Below, piece by piece: positions 43,326 to 53,345 of a stretch of DNA of 64,000 nt; position 1 is the first letter of the stretch; each line of letters starts with the position of its first letter. A program made the translations under genes and the position numbers. The DNA comes from an uncultured Fluviicola sp. (GTDB lineage Bacteria; Bacteroidota; Bacteroidia; Flavobacteriales; Crocinitomicaceae): assembly GCF_946478805.1 (NCBI RefSeq), contig NZ_CAMLDC010000008.1, forward strand, positions 123,510-187,509, read 5' to 3'. A model generated the notes under the pieces. It was given only the letters and a program-made list of their open reading frames with translations, did no database searches and was not told the DNA's origin.

Positions 43326-44486
43326 TTAAGGCTTCAAACGATTCAATTTGCTGTAATATTCGGGTTTTATCAAGTCCTTCAATTCAGAATAGGGGATTAC
43401 CGCCCATTCAGGATCCAGGCAAAAAGCAGCAAAATGAGGAAATGAAGGAAGAAGTTTTAATCCATTCGGTGTAAATACAAAATCACAATCTACGGTCCAT
43501 AATTCCTTTTTGGAGTATTCACATTCCATATTCACATCGTATTCTTCGGACGAATTATTCTCATTGAAATATTCAGGGTTATTTTTTGCTAAGTAAGTAT
43601 AGACGCGTTCTTCATAGGTGTTTTCCTTACCGGGAATCAGAAAGTCGGATGATTTTATAGCCTGGCGTTTGTTTATATCGTAACTGATCCCATAATTGCT
43701 TTCTGACGGATGAGCCCCGCCACAATAAAATGCTGTGAAAACAGAAAAACTGATCAAATCGTTTGAAATAGTGATGTCAGAGATGCTGTAGTTGTAATCT
43801 GAGCCGTAAGTGGAGTAGGCTGCGCATTCCAAGCTGGCAAGGTATTCTGAAATCTGCAAAAATTCCAGGTATGAATTTGCGTCTTTTTGTTTTTCGGCAA
43901 CCAACCCGGAATCGATACGAAACAAGGTGATTTTGGTGTTGACCTCTTCAAAATAACGAATCTTTACGTGATTGATTGTTCCTACTGAATCAACTTGCTT
44001 CAGTTTAAAAAGCCCGACTTTTACTTTGGTCAGGTCACTGGCATCGGAAGCTTCTTTTTTGAAATACGGATTCGAACATTTGGGACTGCCGGTTTCTTTC
44101 GCTGTCAATAGAACTAATTTGAGCGGGAGTGATTTGCCCTTTTGTGACCAACTTCCTTCAATTATTTTGTTCGGCCATTTGAATCGGAAGGTTTCCGGAT
44201 CGGTCACTTCTAACGCATATTCATCAGAAGAGCTCAGTGTGATTACTCCGGATTTGCTGGTTCCTGCAAGAGAAAGATCTATCAGTTTGTTTTTGTAGAA
44301 GTAATATCCGGTTACGCGGCTTCCATCAATAGTCATTTGAAGGTAAATCGGGTATTTGCCGATTGTCCCGCTAAACGAATGAGTTTGTCCATAAATCTTA
44401 CCGAAGCAGAGAATGAACAGGAAAAAGGGAAGCAGCAGGGTTCTTTTCGAAAAGCTTTTCAATGAAAGTGTTGTAAGTGTTGGCAT
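43326..44486 (-). CDS. Secreted protein with DUF3298/RsiV-like C-terminal region
   Basis: 386 residues with a signal peptide (LLLPFFLFILCFGKIYGQ). The C-terminal half holds FTAFYCGGAHPSESNYGISY, then DFLIPGKEN and PNGLKLLPSFPHFAAFCL, the pattern of the DUF3298/RsiV-like fold, and ends with VIPYSELKDLIKPEY. It is likely periplasmic or outer-membrane associated. In other bacteria this fold senses cell-wall components, but no sigma or anti-sigma partner is seen here. Confidence 0.7.
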   Translation of the reverse strand: MPTLTTLSLKSFSKRTLLLPFFLFILCFGKIYGQTHSFSGTIGKYPIYLQMTIDGSRVTGYYFYKNKLIDLSLAGTSKSGVITLSSSDEYALEVTDPETFRFKWPNKIIEGSWSQKGKSLPLKLVLLTAKETGSPKCSNPYFKKEASDASDLTKVKVGLFKLKQVDSVGTINHVKIRYFEEVNTKITLFRIDSGLVAEKQKDANSYLEFLQISEYLASLECAAYSTYGSDYNYSISDITISNDLISFSVFTAFYCGGAHPSESNYGISYDINKRQAIKSSDFLIPGKENTYEERVYTYLAKNNPEYFNENNSSEEYDVNMECEYSKKELWTVDCDFVFTPNGLKLLPSFPHFAAFCLDPEWAVIPYSELKDLIKPEYYSKLNRLKP

Positions 44487-44572
44487 TTTTGTTTAGTTAC
44501 ATTAAAAGTCCTTCCTGATGCAAATATTGGAATTACTTCCGATATGCACATGGAATCGTCAACTAATTTAGG

Positions 44573-44580
44573 TATATTCG
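44573..44580 (+). promoter_or_regulatory. -7-like box TATATTCG of ilvE
   Basis: One mismatch from TAnnTTTG, 17 nt before the ilvE ATG at 44598. Lower confidence than the exact boxes. Confidence 0.35.
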
Positions 44581-44597
44581 CATAACTATTAGTCGTT

Positions 44598-45665
44598 ATG
44601 GTATTACAAGACAACATTAAAGTTACTCTTACCAAAGAGTCTAAACTAAGTGCTGTTGATTGGGACAATTTGCCGTTTGGGAAAGTGTTTTCAGATCACA
44701 TGCTAATTATGGATTATAAAGATGGGGCATGGCAAGATCCTGAGATTATGCCGTTTGGTCCTCTTTCCATGCATCCTGCAACATCTGTCATTCATTACGG
44801 GCAATCAATTTTTGAAGGATTGAAAGCTTATAGAATGAATGGAGGTGAAGTGGCAATCTTCAGGCCTGATATGAATGCGAAGCGATTCGAAGAATCTTGT
44901 GTTCGTATGTGTATGCCGGTCATTCCGGAGAATGTTTTTGTTGAGTTGACTCGGAAGTTTGTTGAGATTGAAAGCAATTGGATTCCAAAGAAGGAAGGTT
45001 ATTCCTTGTATTTAAGGCCGTTTTTATTCGGCATCGATGAATACATTGGAATAAAACCGTCAGATACGTATCGTTTTGTAATTTTCGCTTGCCCTGTTGG
45101 TGCATATTATAGTGAGCCTGTGAATGTGAAAATTGAAGAATTTTACACCAGGGCATCAGTTGGTGGAGTAGGAAGAGCTAAGACTGCCGGTAATTATGCT
45201 GCAGCTTTGTATCCTGCAAAACTAGGACAGTTAAAAGGATATCATCAGTTGGTCTGGACAGACGGAAAAACGCATGAGTACATTGAAGAATCAGGTACTA
45301 TGAATGTGATGTTTGTTATCGATGGCGTTTTGATTACTCCTTCAGAGGAAAGCGACACCATCTTAAGAGGTATTACCAAGCGTTCGGTCGTTGAAATAGC
45401 CCAATTATGGGGAATGCCGGTTGAAGAGCGCAAAGTTTCTGTTGCTGAAGTTGTCCAGGCTCATAGAGAAGGACGTTTGACTGAAGCTTTCGGAGCGGGT
45501 ACGGCTGCTACAATTGCTCATATTGCTAAAATCGGGTACCGTGATGAAGATTTGATTCTTCCTCCGGTTGAGACACGTACTTTCTCATTGAAAGTACATG
45601 CTTACCTGGATGACTTGAAATTAGGGAAAGTAGAAGATAGCTTCGGCTGGCTTTTAAAATTATAA
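44598..45665 (+). CDS. ilvE: Branched-chain amino acid aminotransferase
   Basis: 355 residues, the length of the eukaryote-like (type II) BCAT group. It is PLP dependent and interconverts leucine, isoleucine and valine with their keto acids. Motifs are VIHYGQSIFEGLKAYRMNG, the PLP lysine context GGVGRAKTAGNYAAALYPAK, YIEESGTMNVMFVIDG and EAFGAGTAATIAHI. A strong terminator follows. Confidence 0.95.
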   Translation: MVLQDNIKVTLTKESKLSAVDWDNLPFGKVFSDHMLIMDYKDGAWQDPEIMPFGPLSMHPATSVIHYGQSIFEGLKAYRMNGGEVAIFRPDMNAKRFEESCVRMCMPVIPENVFVELTRKFVEIESNWIPKKEGYSLYLRPFLFGIDEYIGIKPSDTYRFVIFACPVGAYYSEPVNVKIEEFYTRASVGGVGRAKTAGNYAAALYPAKLGQLKGYHQLVWTDGKTHEYIEESGTMNVMFVIDGVLITPSEESDTILRGITKRSVVEIAQLWGMPVEERKVSVAEVVQAHREGRLTEAFGAGTAATIAHIAKIGYRDEDLILPPVETRTFSLKVHAYLDDLKLGKVEDSFGWLLKL

Positions 45666-45693
45666 TCTTGCTATTTACAAGAGAAGAAATACT

Positions 45694-45730
45694 GTGGGGA
45701 GGCGATGTATCGCATCCCCACTATTTTTTT
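45694..45730 (+). terminator. Rho-independent terminator of ilvE
   Basis: GTGGGGA-g-GCGA, loop TGTA, TCGC-a-TCCCCAC (45694-45721), followed by TATTTTTTT. Confidence 0.85.
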
Positions 45731-45774
45731 ATGGAATTTTAGCCATACTTGCATCTCTACAGAAATTCAAAGTC

Positions 45775-47154
45775 ATGAAGCCGATTTTACACCTTGCCTT
45801 TCTGATCTTACTCTCAACAAGTGCATTCAGTCAAACTACCGTTCGGATCATTGCGAAAGACCGAAGTAACGGAGATCCTGTTTCCCGGGTTTACATTCGT
45901 CAATACCAGGGAGATTCAATAATTAAGGCCCAATATACCAACTTAAAAGGCGCAGCTTATTTTCAAGTTTCTACAAAAGAGGCTACTGCCTTTGAGTTAA
46001 ATCATATTGCATTTAATCCTTCTGAAGAAATACCAAAGAAAATCTTCTCCGGGAAACCCACAGATACCATCACAATTGTGGTGAGAATGTATTACAGCAA
46101 GGAACACCTGATAGAAGAAGTTGTAATCAAACCTGTCGGAGTTCCCGATACAATATTTGAATCCTCCCGGGTGTCTGTTTCTGATTTTGAATTTTTGCCT
46201 GATGACAACTTGCTTTTATTGACATATCCCAAGAATCTGAAAAAAGGAACGGAATTGATCCTATATGATGGATTCAAGCTTCTGGGAGAAATTTCCCTGC
46301 CTGAAAAAGGTCAGGAATTGATCCGTGATTATAGGGGAAATCCACACGTATTGACAGATAAATACATCTATGGAATTAGCGAAAACAACAAACAGATTCA
46401 GATCGCTCAAATAGAAAAGGAGTATTACATGACTTACATTGCTCCAATCGTGGACACCTCCTTTACAAAGTATTATTTTTCAAACTTCAATCCGAATTAC
46501 CCTGCATTCGATTATTTCACATTTGATGTGGTGGATTCGACTTATCGGAAAATTGCAAAAGTTCAGGATGACTTGATGATGGAGCTGTACCGTTCGGAAT
46601 TCAAGTGGGTTGATGTGAGAACGAAACTTTGGGCCACAGAAAAAGAGAATGAAACGGGAGTTGACAAGGAGATCTGGGTGGGAATGTACTATTTCACCAG
46701 TTCAATCTATTACAAGGAGTTGTACGCTCCGATCTTTGAAAGGAATGATTCCATTTTCTTGTTCGATCATTACAAAAACTTAATGTTCAGGTATACCTAT
46801 CAAGGGGATTTGATTGATAGTCTCCCGATTTACTATCATTTACAACCTAGAGAGAACGGTTGGAAAAAGCATTTGATCCAAGACTATGAAACAGGGGAGA
46901 TCTTTATTCATTACGAAAATGCAGGGAAGGCTCAATTAAGACATTTCGACACCAATACGGGAAAATTAAGCTCCCCGATAGAATTGGAATTCAAGTATCC
47001 TGAAAATATTCAAATCAAAGGAAATAGTGTGTATTACATCTACCGTCCGTTTGAATCGACCCAGAAAAAATACCTGTATCGTGAACGTTTGCCGTTTGAA
47101 TACCAATCGCAGAAAACGAATAAGGGAACGGGGATGGAATTGGAAAAGCCCTAA
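45775..47154 (+). CDS. Secreted protein with carboxypeptidase-regulatory-like N-terminus
   Basis: About 459 residues from the ATG at 45775; the longer frame from 45694 runs through the ilvE terminator and was rejected. A signal peptide (MKPILHLAFLILLSTSAFSQ) precedes a short regulatory-like beta module (TTVRIIAKDRSNGDPVSRVY), after which the protein has a repeated beta-propeller-like look (YSKEHLIEEVVIKPVGVPDT onward), with no catalytic motif. I do not know its family. An outer-membrane or periplasmic role is a guess. Confidence 0.62.
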   Translation: MKPILHLAFLILLSTSAFSQTTVRIIAKDRSNGDPVSRVYIRQYQGDSIIKAQYTNLKGAAYFQVSTKEATAFELNHIAFNPSEEIPKKIFSGKPTDTITIVVRMYYSKEHLIEEVVIKPVGVPDTIFESSRVSVSDFEFLPDDNLLLLTYPKNLKKGTELILYDGFKLLGEISLPEKGQELIRDYRGNPHVLTDKYIYGISENNKQIQIAQIEKEYYMTYIAPIVDTSFTKYYFSNFNPNYPAFDYFTFDVVDSTYRKIAKVQDDLMMELYRSEFKWVDVRTKLWATEKENETGVDKEIWVGMYYFTSSIYYKELYAPIFERNDSIFLFDHYKNLMFRYTYQGDLIDSLPIYYHLQPRENGWKKHLIQDYETGEIFIHYENAGKAQLRHFDTNTGKLSSPIELEFKYPENIQIKGNSVYYIYRPFESTQKKYLYRERLPFEYQSQKTNKGTGMELEKP

Positions 47155-47344
47155 AAGCGTAAATGGAGCTAAGACGGGCGTCCTAACTCCATTCACTAAT
47201 CAACCTAACCTAACCACCTAAATCATAACAAATATACAATAAGAAAATTAAATTGCAAGAGGGTAAGTAAAAAAAAGCAGTTTAAAAATTACTAAAAAAA
47301 CTACAACCCTTATTTACAGGTGTTTAGCTTTTAAATAATTACAC

Positions 47345-47932
47345 TTAAATGATTAGCTTTCTTCCAATCGGACCTTCACAGAATAACAGGTCAAGAATGG
47401 AAACCTGCGAATTGAATTGTTTTTGATGGAATAATACCTGATTATATTCCCCAACCATTTCCAATGTTTCATAATCAGAAGTTCGGTAATCTTGCGGGTA
47501 AGAAGCTTCGTACTCTTCTGTAAAAGACAAGTCGATCGGTAATTGGTAAACATCCAGAATAAACCGGGTGATTTCCAGGTCAAAATCAATAAGGAAGCGC
47601 TGTTTTTTGAAGAGTATTTTTTCAATATCCGAAGCATAATGATCGAAATAGGGAGCAGAAGCATAAGAAGTTTTCAAAGCCCTCCAATGAATCAAAGGCC
47701 AGTTTTGCTGGTAAGAAACCAAAACATCTTTCGTCGCAGTTTTCGAGCCGGAAGGTTTTTCCAAGGGCATAGTCAGAATTTGAGTCCCTTGTGAACCCAA
47801 AATAGCCATCCTGTTCCGAAAAGTCTGTTTCGGTAAATGATCCGTGCTTTCAAAAACGACCTGCTTAAACTTTGCCAAATCCTGGAAATAGCGAACACTT
47901 CCAAAATAGGCAATAGGGAAAACAGGAGGCAT
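47345..47932 (-). CDS. WbqC family protein
   Basis: 195 residues from the ATG at 47932; a TTG 3 bp upstream is in frame but unneeded. The WbqC pattern is seen in PVFPIAYFGSVRYFQDLAK, RNRMAILGSQGTQILTMPLE and WPLIHWRALKTSYASAPYF. Members are placed in lipopolysaccharide or glycan gene clusters elsewhere, but no activity is established. It sits 3 bp after lepB and ends the par block. Confidence 0.85.
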   Translation of the reverse strand: MPPVFPIAYFGSVRYFQDLAKFKQVVFESTDHLPKQTFRNRMAILGSQGTQILTMPLEKPSGSKTATKDVLVSYQQNWPLIHWRALKTSYASAPYFDHYASDIEKILFKKQRFLIDFDLEITRFILDVYQLPIDLSFTEEYEASYPQDYRTSDYETLEMVGEYNQVLFHQKQFNSQVSILDLLFCEGPIGRKLII

Positions 47933-47935
47933 CAA

Positions 47936-49810
47936 TTAGTTGATCTTAGTAAACATTCTATCCCAACGGATTCCTGTAAACGCACTTTTAGAGAACCATA
48001 CAATGGAAGCTTTTCCAACCACATGATCTTCCGGAACATATCCCCAAACTCTGGAGTCTGCCGAGTTATAGCGGTTATCTCCCATCAACCAGTAGTAATT
48101 CATGGCGAATTTGTAAGTCGTTGCTTTTTTACCGTCGATGTAGATACCGTCTGCTTTCTCTTGAAGTTTGTGTCCTTCGTAAGCATTAATAGCTCTGCGA
48201 TACCATGCAATGTTTTCCTTTGTTAATTTCACGACGGTACCTTTTTTCGGGATTCTGAATTTCGTGAAATCACTTACGGTATTGTTGACATAGAAATCTT
48301 TCGGGAAATTATCCAGGTTTGCAATCAATTCGGAATTTGTCGGTTTGTGTGATTTATTATCTGAATATTGAGGTCTTAAACTCAAAGTGAATATCGTTTT
48401 AGGAGTAACTCTTTTTAAAGCTTCTAATTTTGAATCTGTTAAATAAACTACTTCAACGCCATTTGAACCAATGATATAATCCCCTTCTTGTACAGATAAT
48501 CCAATTGAAGTTAGATATCTTTCAAGTAAAGGAGCACCCGAAATTTCATATGCCAGATTCTGATTTGGAGCACGATATGCCTTTTTGCCATTGATATACA
48601 GAATAGAGTTAATTATTTCAATTTCATCTCCTGGCAAACCGACACATCGTTTGATGTAGTTTTCTCGTTTGTCTACAGGTCTGTAAATGACTCCATAATG
48701 TTTGATGTAATTCAAACCTGCTTCTGGCATTCCTCCACGCGAATAAGTTACACCACTAGCAATTGAAATACGCGCTTTCGTCTTCCAGGATTCAATGTTT
48801 TTAATAAAATCTCCACCAAGACTATCCAGAACCAATGCATCCAAATTCGTATTTGTAGTAATTGATTTTTGCTGAAGAATTTTAATTGCTTCCGAATGGC
48901 TTTGTTGCAGGCTTTGAAACCAGAAATACAAAGCTTCATTATTCACAACCTGGTGATAATCATGCCCCATCAATCCGTTTGGAACTCTTGGATCATAGAT
49001 TGCAGTGTCTCCTGAAGGATAATTGAAAACCATCACATCATTCCGGTTCACTTTCCCAAATCCGGGTAAACGATAATAATTGCAAGTCTCTATTCCCAAA
49101 TACGATTTCACGTTGATCCAAGGAATCGTGTTGTGAACCAATGGGAAGGATAGGGGAGTAACCGGTACTTTCGGACCGTAGGCCAATTTGTTTACGAATA
49201 AGAAATCACCGACCAATAAGGTTTTCTCCATGGAGCCCGTAGGAATCTGGAATGGTTCGAAAACATACGTACGGATAATACTCGCTGCAACTAAAGCAAA
49301 AATGATTGAATCACCCCATTCCTTGATTGCTGTTTTTTTTCCGATCCGTTTGGAGCGGAATGACAAAACGTATGCCACAACATGTCCAACGATCGGTAAA
49401 GCCAAAAACAAAGCGACATGATCACTGTTCGTTCTTTTAGCAACTTCTACCGGGCTAGCCCAGTTGGTAGGAGCAAGGACGGGGAGTGTGGAATCGTTTG
49501 CATTGGCAATTTTCCATAAGATCAAATATGGGAAGAAGATTCCCTGAAGCGTTTCACCGATTGAAAAGAAACCGAATCTCCTGATAAAAGAAACATTCGC
49601 CACCATCCACATGATGATATGAATTCCAGGAATAAACATCAATAAGGACCACCAAGGTTTTCCCGAACCGAACTTGAATACAATGTAGTAATTGTAAACG
49701 GGTACAAATGCCTGCCATGATTTTGCGCCCATTCGCTCAAAGGATTTCCACCAAAGGGAGATGATCGGATGAACAATAAGCAGGAATAGGAAATAATATA
49801 GTACGTTCAT
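47936..49810 (-). CDS. lepB: Signal peptidase I, long Bacteroidetes form
   Basis: 624 residues, nearly twice E. coli LepB. The first 155 carry four or five hydrophobic segments of DUF5684 type (LLMFIPGIHIIMWMVANV). The catalytic Ser is in PFQIPTGSMEKTLLVGDFLF (S193) and the general-base Lys in ENYIKRCVGLPGDEIE (K387), with MGDNRYNSADSRVWGYVPE late. A large insert of about 180 residues lies between the two. LepB removes signal peptides from exported proteins. It follows dapB by 9 bp. Confidence 0.93.
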   Translation of the reverse strand: MNVLYYFLFLLIVHPIISLWWKSFERMGAKSWQAFVPVYNYYIVFKFGSGKPWWSLLMFIPGIHIIMWMVANVSFIRRFGFFSIGETLQGIFFPYLILWKIANANDSTLPVLAPTNWASPVEVAKRTNSDHVALFLALPIVGHVVAYVLSFRSKRIGKKTAIKEWGDSIIFALVAASIIRTYVFEPFQIPTGSMEKTLLVGDFLFVNKLAYGPKVPVTPLSFPLVHNTIPWINVKSYLGIETCNYYRLPGFGKVNRNDVMVFNYPSGDTAIYDPRVPNGLMGHDYHQVVNNEALYFWFQSLQQSHSEAIKILQQKSITTNTNLDALVLDSLGGDFIKNIESWKTKARISIASGVTYSRGGMPEAGLNYIKHYGVIYRPVDKRENYIKRCVGLPGDEIEIINSILYINGKKAYRAPNQNLAYEISGAPLLERYLTSIGLSVQEGDYIIGSNGVEVVYLTDSKLEALKRVTPKTIFTLSLRPQYSDNKSHKPTNSELIANLDNFPKDFYVNNTVSDFTKFRIPKKGTVVKLTKENIAWYRRAINAYEGHKLQEKADGIYIDGKKATTYKFAMNYYWLMGDNRYNSADSRVWGYVPEDHVVGKASIVWFSKSAFTGIRWDRMFTKIN

Positions 49811-49819
49811 AAGGCTTAT

Positions 49820-50542
49820 TTAAAATGCTAGTACATCGCGCATAGTGTAAACGCCTTTTTTACCAAAAAGGAATTCTGCAGCAATGACTGAGCCCAAGGC
49901 AAAACCATCTCTGGAATGTGCTTCATGACTCAAGGTTAAAGTATCAATTGTTGAAGTGTAGGATATCGTATGTGTTCCCGGAACATCAGGTTCTCTGATA
50001 GCTTGAATCGGGAGTTCATGCGAATTTGTTTCCGGCCATGAACCTGTTTCAGATTTCCAGGAAGTGTATTGGTGATTATTCTGGATAATTCCTTGTGCCA
50101 ATGAAACCGCCGTGCCGCTTGGGGCATCCAATTTTTGGATATGATGGATTTCCTCAATACTTGCTTTGTATTCCGGGTGAGGAAACATCAAAGCAGCCAA
50201 TTTTTCGTTGATATTGAAAAGGATATTCACACCTACACTGAAGTTGGATGCATGTAATAACGAACCGCCTTTTTCCGTAACCAATGTCGCAACATAGGCC
50301 AGTTTTTCCTGCCATGCTGTTGTACCGACTACAATCGGAGTTTTTTGCTCCAGACAGTGTTCAATGTGGTTGATCACTAAACCAGGTTGTGTGAATTCAA
50401 TAGCTACATCCGCCAAGGATAGATTAACATGGTCAATGGTGGTCTTGGAATCGATTTTGTAAACAATGGAATGCCCACGTTCCAAAGCAATTCGTTCGAT
50501 TGCTTTTCCCATTTTCCCATATCCGATCAATCCTATTTTCAT
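49820..50542 (-). CDS. dapB: 4-hydroxy-tetrahydrodipicolinate reductase
   Basis: About 240 residues from the ATG at 50542 (MKIGLIGYGKMGKAIERIAL, the NAD(P)-binding loop). DapB reduces the dihydrodipicolinate precursor on the path to diaminopimelate and lysine. Other motifs are HASNFSVGVNILFNI, EEIHHIQKLDAPSGTAVSLA and IREPDVPGTHTISYTS. The upstream in-frame ATG at 50551 adds MRY only. It is short for the family (about 265-270), because the middle loop is compact. Confidence 0.93.
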   Translation of the reverse strand: MKIGLIGYGKMGKAIERIALERGHSIVYKIDSKTTIDHVNLSLADVAIEFTQPGLVINHIEHCLEQKTPIVVGTTAWQEKLAYVATLVTEKGGSLLHASNFSVGVNILFNINEKLAALMFPHPEYKASIEEIHHIQKLDAPSGTAVSLAQGIIQNNHQYTSWKSETGSWPETNSHELPIQAIREPDVPGTHTISYTSTIDTLTLSHEAHSRDGFALGSVIAAEFLFGKKGVYTMRDVLAF

Positions 50543-50582
50543 GTAGCGCAAAAATACTGTTTTCAGGTTCCGAATTTAACTT

Positions 50583-51134
50583 TTAACGAAATTTAAATTG
50601 AAATGAAACTCCGTAAGAAGAAGAGTTATACATTGTGGGGTGAATTGAGAGCGATAAATCTTCACTGATGTCAAAATTCACAAAGTGTGCTTCAACTGCC
50701 GCATCAACGATATTGAGTATGTAGACCAATCCCATGCCCAGAATCGCAAAGTCTCGTTTATTCCGATGTGTAGTATATAATGTGAGCAAACTCTGATCAT
50801 CATACTCAAGGAAATTGCTTGGTGCATTCCCGATTTTACGTGATTCATACTCCGAACGGTAATCGTTTTTGAGCATGTTGTTTTTTACTACGAAATAAGT
50901 AGTGGCACCCAATCCGGCATAAATTAACGGAACTTTCCAATACGCTTTCTTTTTGCCCTTCGGCATTGCAATGTGATTGTAAATCTGACCGGAGCCGGGA
51001 ATCACAGCAGAAAACAGTGCTGCTCTTTTCCAGGAATGAGTCTTGACTGTATCCTGAACAACAGCAAGGGAGTCTTGGGCATTTACTTGAAGTGAAAACC
51101 AAACCAAAATGAAAACGCCCAGCAGTTTGTGCAT
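50583..51134 (-). CDS. DUF5683 domain protein
   Basis: 183 residues with a signal peptide (MHKLLGVFILVWFSLQVNAQ). The DUF5683 motif is AVIPGSGQIYNH followed by AYWKVPLIYAGLGATTYFVV, with one or two membrane segments. Members lie after parB in many Bacteroidetes, but have no known function. Its start overlaps the parB stop by one base (TAATG). Confidence 0.82.
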   Translation of the reverse strand: MHKLLGVFILVWFSLQVNAQDSLAVVQDTVKTHSWKRAALFSAVIPGSGQIYNHIAMPKGKKKAYWKVPLIYAGLGATTYFVVKNNMLKNDYRSEYESRKIGNAPSNFLEYDDQSLLTLYTTHRNKRDFAILGMGLVYILNIVDAAVEAHFVNFDISEDLSLSIHPTMYNSSSYGVSFQFKFR

Positions 51135-52048
51135 TACTTGGATTTGTTCAGTAATTCGATAATTCGATTTAAATCTACTTCAGATGAAAAGTTAATTAGG
51201 ATCTTACCGCTTCCTGAATGTGTCTTTTTGATTTCCACTTTTGAAGAGATTCGGTCGCTCAAATGGTTCTTAAAGACCTCTTGAATGGATGATAACTCAG
51301 GAGTGGAGACTGTTTTTGAAACATTTGGAGTTTCCTCACTGCTTCGCGAAGTATTGGTACGGATCAACTCTTCAATCTCACGGACCGAAAGTTGAAAATC
51401 AATGATTTGTCTGTACAGGTCCAGCTGACGGTTTTCATCACCTGCAGAAACCAATGAACGCGCATGTCCCATTGAAATGAGATTGTCGCGAACACCTAAT
51501 TGGATTTCAGCGGGAAGTTTCAATAAACGCAAATGATTCGTGATACTCGTTCTTCCTTTTGATATCTTTTGGGATAATTGGTCTTGGGTCAATCCGATCT
51601 CATCGATCAGGCGTTGATATGAAAGAGCAACCTCGATTGCATTCAGGTCTTCACGTTGGATATTCTCAACCAAAGCCATCTCCAGCATTGCCTGATCATT
51701 CGCTACACGGATATAAGCAGGAACTTCTTCCAATCCAGCTAACTGAGAAGCTCTGAAACGTCTTTCTCCTGAGATCAACTGGTATTTGTCTTTCCCCAGT
51801 TTGCGAACAGTCAAGGGTTGAATAATCCCATGAATAGCAATGGATTCCTTCAATTCATTTAGCGCATCCTTCTCGAAATTAGTACGTGGGTTGAATGGAT
51901 TTGCTTCAATTGAACCGATTGGAATCAAAGCCACGCCACCTGTACTGGCCGTCGGAGTTGCCGTTGTTGTAATATCTGTTGAAGAACTTTCTAATAAAGC
52001 CCCCAATCCCTTACCTAAAGCTGAACGTTTTTTCGGATTAGATGTCAT
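51134..52048 (-). CDS. parB: Chromosome partition protein ParB
   Basis: 304 residues. ParB binds parS sites and spreads by CTP switching. The protein has KKRSALGKGLGALLESS, the CTPase region IQPLTVRKLGKDKYQLISGE, ERRFRASQLAG, ENIQREDLNAIEVALSYQRL, and a helix-turn-helix near ISKGRTSITNHLRLL. The C-terminal dimer part (HSGSGKILINFSSEVDLNRI) is short. The start overlaps the parA stop by 11 bp. I found no convincing parS in the window. Confidence 0.95.
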   Translation of the reverse strand: MTSNPKKRSALGKGLGALLESSSTDITTTATPTASTGGVALIPIGSIEANPFNPRTNFEKDALNELKESIAIHGIIQPLTVRKLGKDKYQLISGERRFRASQLAGLEEVPAYIRVANDQAMLEMALVENIQREDLNAIEVALSYQRLIDEIGLTQDQLSQKISKGRTSITNHLRLLKLPAEIQLGVRDNLISMGHARSLVSAGDENRQLDLYRQIIDFQLSVREIEELIRTNTSRSSEETPNVSKTVSTPELSSIQEVFKNHLSDRISSKVEIKKTHSGSGKILINFSSEVDLNRIIELLNKSK

Positions 52049-52850
52049 TCCCTACTTGAAATTGTTTGTCATTATTGCCGATTTTTGTCAAATCGTTTCG
52101 TTGAAGAATTTCACGAGCGAAATTCAGGTAATTGATAGCTCCTTTGCTTGTAGCTTCGTGCATCACAATTGTTTCTCCAAAACTGGGAGCTTCACCCAAT
52201 TTGGTGTTTCGGTGAATTACCGTATCGAAAACCAAATCCTGAAAATGAGTCTTCACTTCTTCAACCACTTGGTTTGCAAGGCGTAAACGCGTATCATACA
52301 TTGTCAGAACAATTCCTTCGATCTCCAATTCAGGATTCAACCTACCTTGAACAATTTTAATTGTATTCAATAATTTGCCAAGCCCTTCCAATGCGAAATA
52401 CTCACATTGAACCGGTACCATTACCGAGTCTGCAGCTGTAAGTGCATTGACAGTAATCAATCCGAGAGAAGGGGAACAATCGATAATGATGAAATCATAT
52501 TGATCCTTAATCTTATCCAAAGCCTGTTTCAGCATGTGTTCCCGGTTGGGCATGTTGATCATTTCCAATTCAGCACCAACCAAGTCAATGTGAGAAGGGA
52601 TAATATCCAGATTCGGGTTGTTCGTTGGGATAATCAATTCAGATGGATGAACATCATTAATCAGGCAATCGTAAATATTGCGTGAATTTTTCGGATCCAA
52701 ACCGACACCGGACGTGGCATTTGCCTGAGGATCAGCATCGACTAATAAGGTTTTGTACTCCAAAACACCAAAACATCCACCCAGATTTATTGCTGTAGTT
52801 GTTTTACCAACTCCACCTTTTTGATTCGCTATAGCGATTATTTTACCCAT
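52038..52850 (-). CDS. parA: Chromosome partition ATPase ParA/Soj
   Basis: 270 residues. The deviant Walker A is KGGVGKTTTAINLGG (10-24), with DADPQANATSGVG, FIIIDCSPSLGLITVNAL and PVQCEYFALEGLGKL. ParA forms DNA-bound dimers that drive segregation of parB-bound origins. A TATCTTTA-like box precedes the gene on the minus strand about 23 nt from the ATG. It heads the six-gene block ending at wbqC. Confidence 0.95.
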   Translation of the reverse strand: MGKIIAIANQKGGVGKTTTAINLGGCFGVLEYKTLLVDADPQANATSGVGLDPKNSRNIYDCLINDVHPSELIIPTNNPNLDIIPSHIDLVGAELEMINMPNREHMLKQALDKIKDQYDFIIIDCSPSLGLITVNALTAADSVMVPVQCEYFALEGLGKLLNTIKIVQGRLNPELEIEGIVLTMYDTRLRLANQVVEEVKTHFQDLVFDTVIHRNTKLGEAPSFGETIVMHEATSKGAINYLNFAREILQRNDLTKIGNNDKQFQVGNDI

Positions 52851-52960
52851 AAGAGCACTGTAAATTTGAGGATAAAGATACGTTAATGAAATGACCTAAA
52901 CGGATTTATTTCTGCTATTTTTTCAACGAATCGGATGTTGAAAGATTGTTTGGAAGTTTA

Positions 52961-53272
52961 TTACAAATCCTCAAAGTGAACATCACCGACATACGAGGTA
53001 TTTGAACTTTCTCCCATGTTCAATTCATTCGCTTTGTTCATGACTTCCAAAAGTGTTTCCGAAAACTTCTCAAAATCTTCTTTGTAAAGGAATATTTTGT
53101 GTTTTTGAAAAACTTCTTTCCCATTGATGATTACCTTCTTGCTTTCGGTAATGGTAATGTAGTGGTCTTGGCCTTTGGTAGCCTTTATATCAAAAAAGTA
53201 AGTGCGTTTTCCGGCTTTGACAATTTTAGTGAAGACCTCTCTTTGAGAATCGTAATCCAGTTCGTTTTGCAT
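52961..53272 (-). CDS. DUF3276 PUR-like nucleic-acid-binding protein
   Basis: 103 residues, the full size of DUF3276. The PUR repeat pattern is EVFTKIVKAGKRTYFFDIKA, then QDHYITITESKKVI and KIFLYKEDFEKFSETLLEVM. The family is restricted mainly to Bacteroidetes and, by fold, related to Pur-alpha, which binds single-stranded DNA or RNA. No physiological role is established for this copy. Confidence 0.9.
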   Translation of the reverse strand: MQNELDYDSQREVFTKIVKAGKRTYFFDIKATKGQDHYITITESKKVIINGKEVFQKHKIFLYKEDFEKFSETLLEVMNKANELNMGESSNTSYVGDVHFEDL

Positions 53273-53345
53273 AATTTATTTAAGGTTGCAGCAAAACAAA
53301 TATTAATTTTTATTTATTGAAATACAAGATTTTGGATGAGAAAAT

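Noticed and set aside
47165..47190. GGAGCTAAGACG / CGTCCTAACTCC hairpin as terminator of the 45775 gene
   Set aside because: Two mismatches in the stem and no T-run follow; at most a weak hairpin in the 190-bp gap, which otherwise shows nothing I can name.
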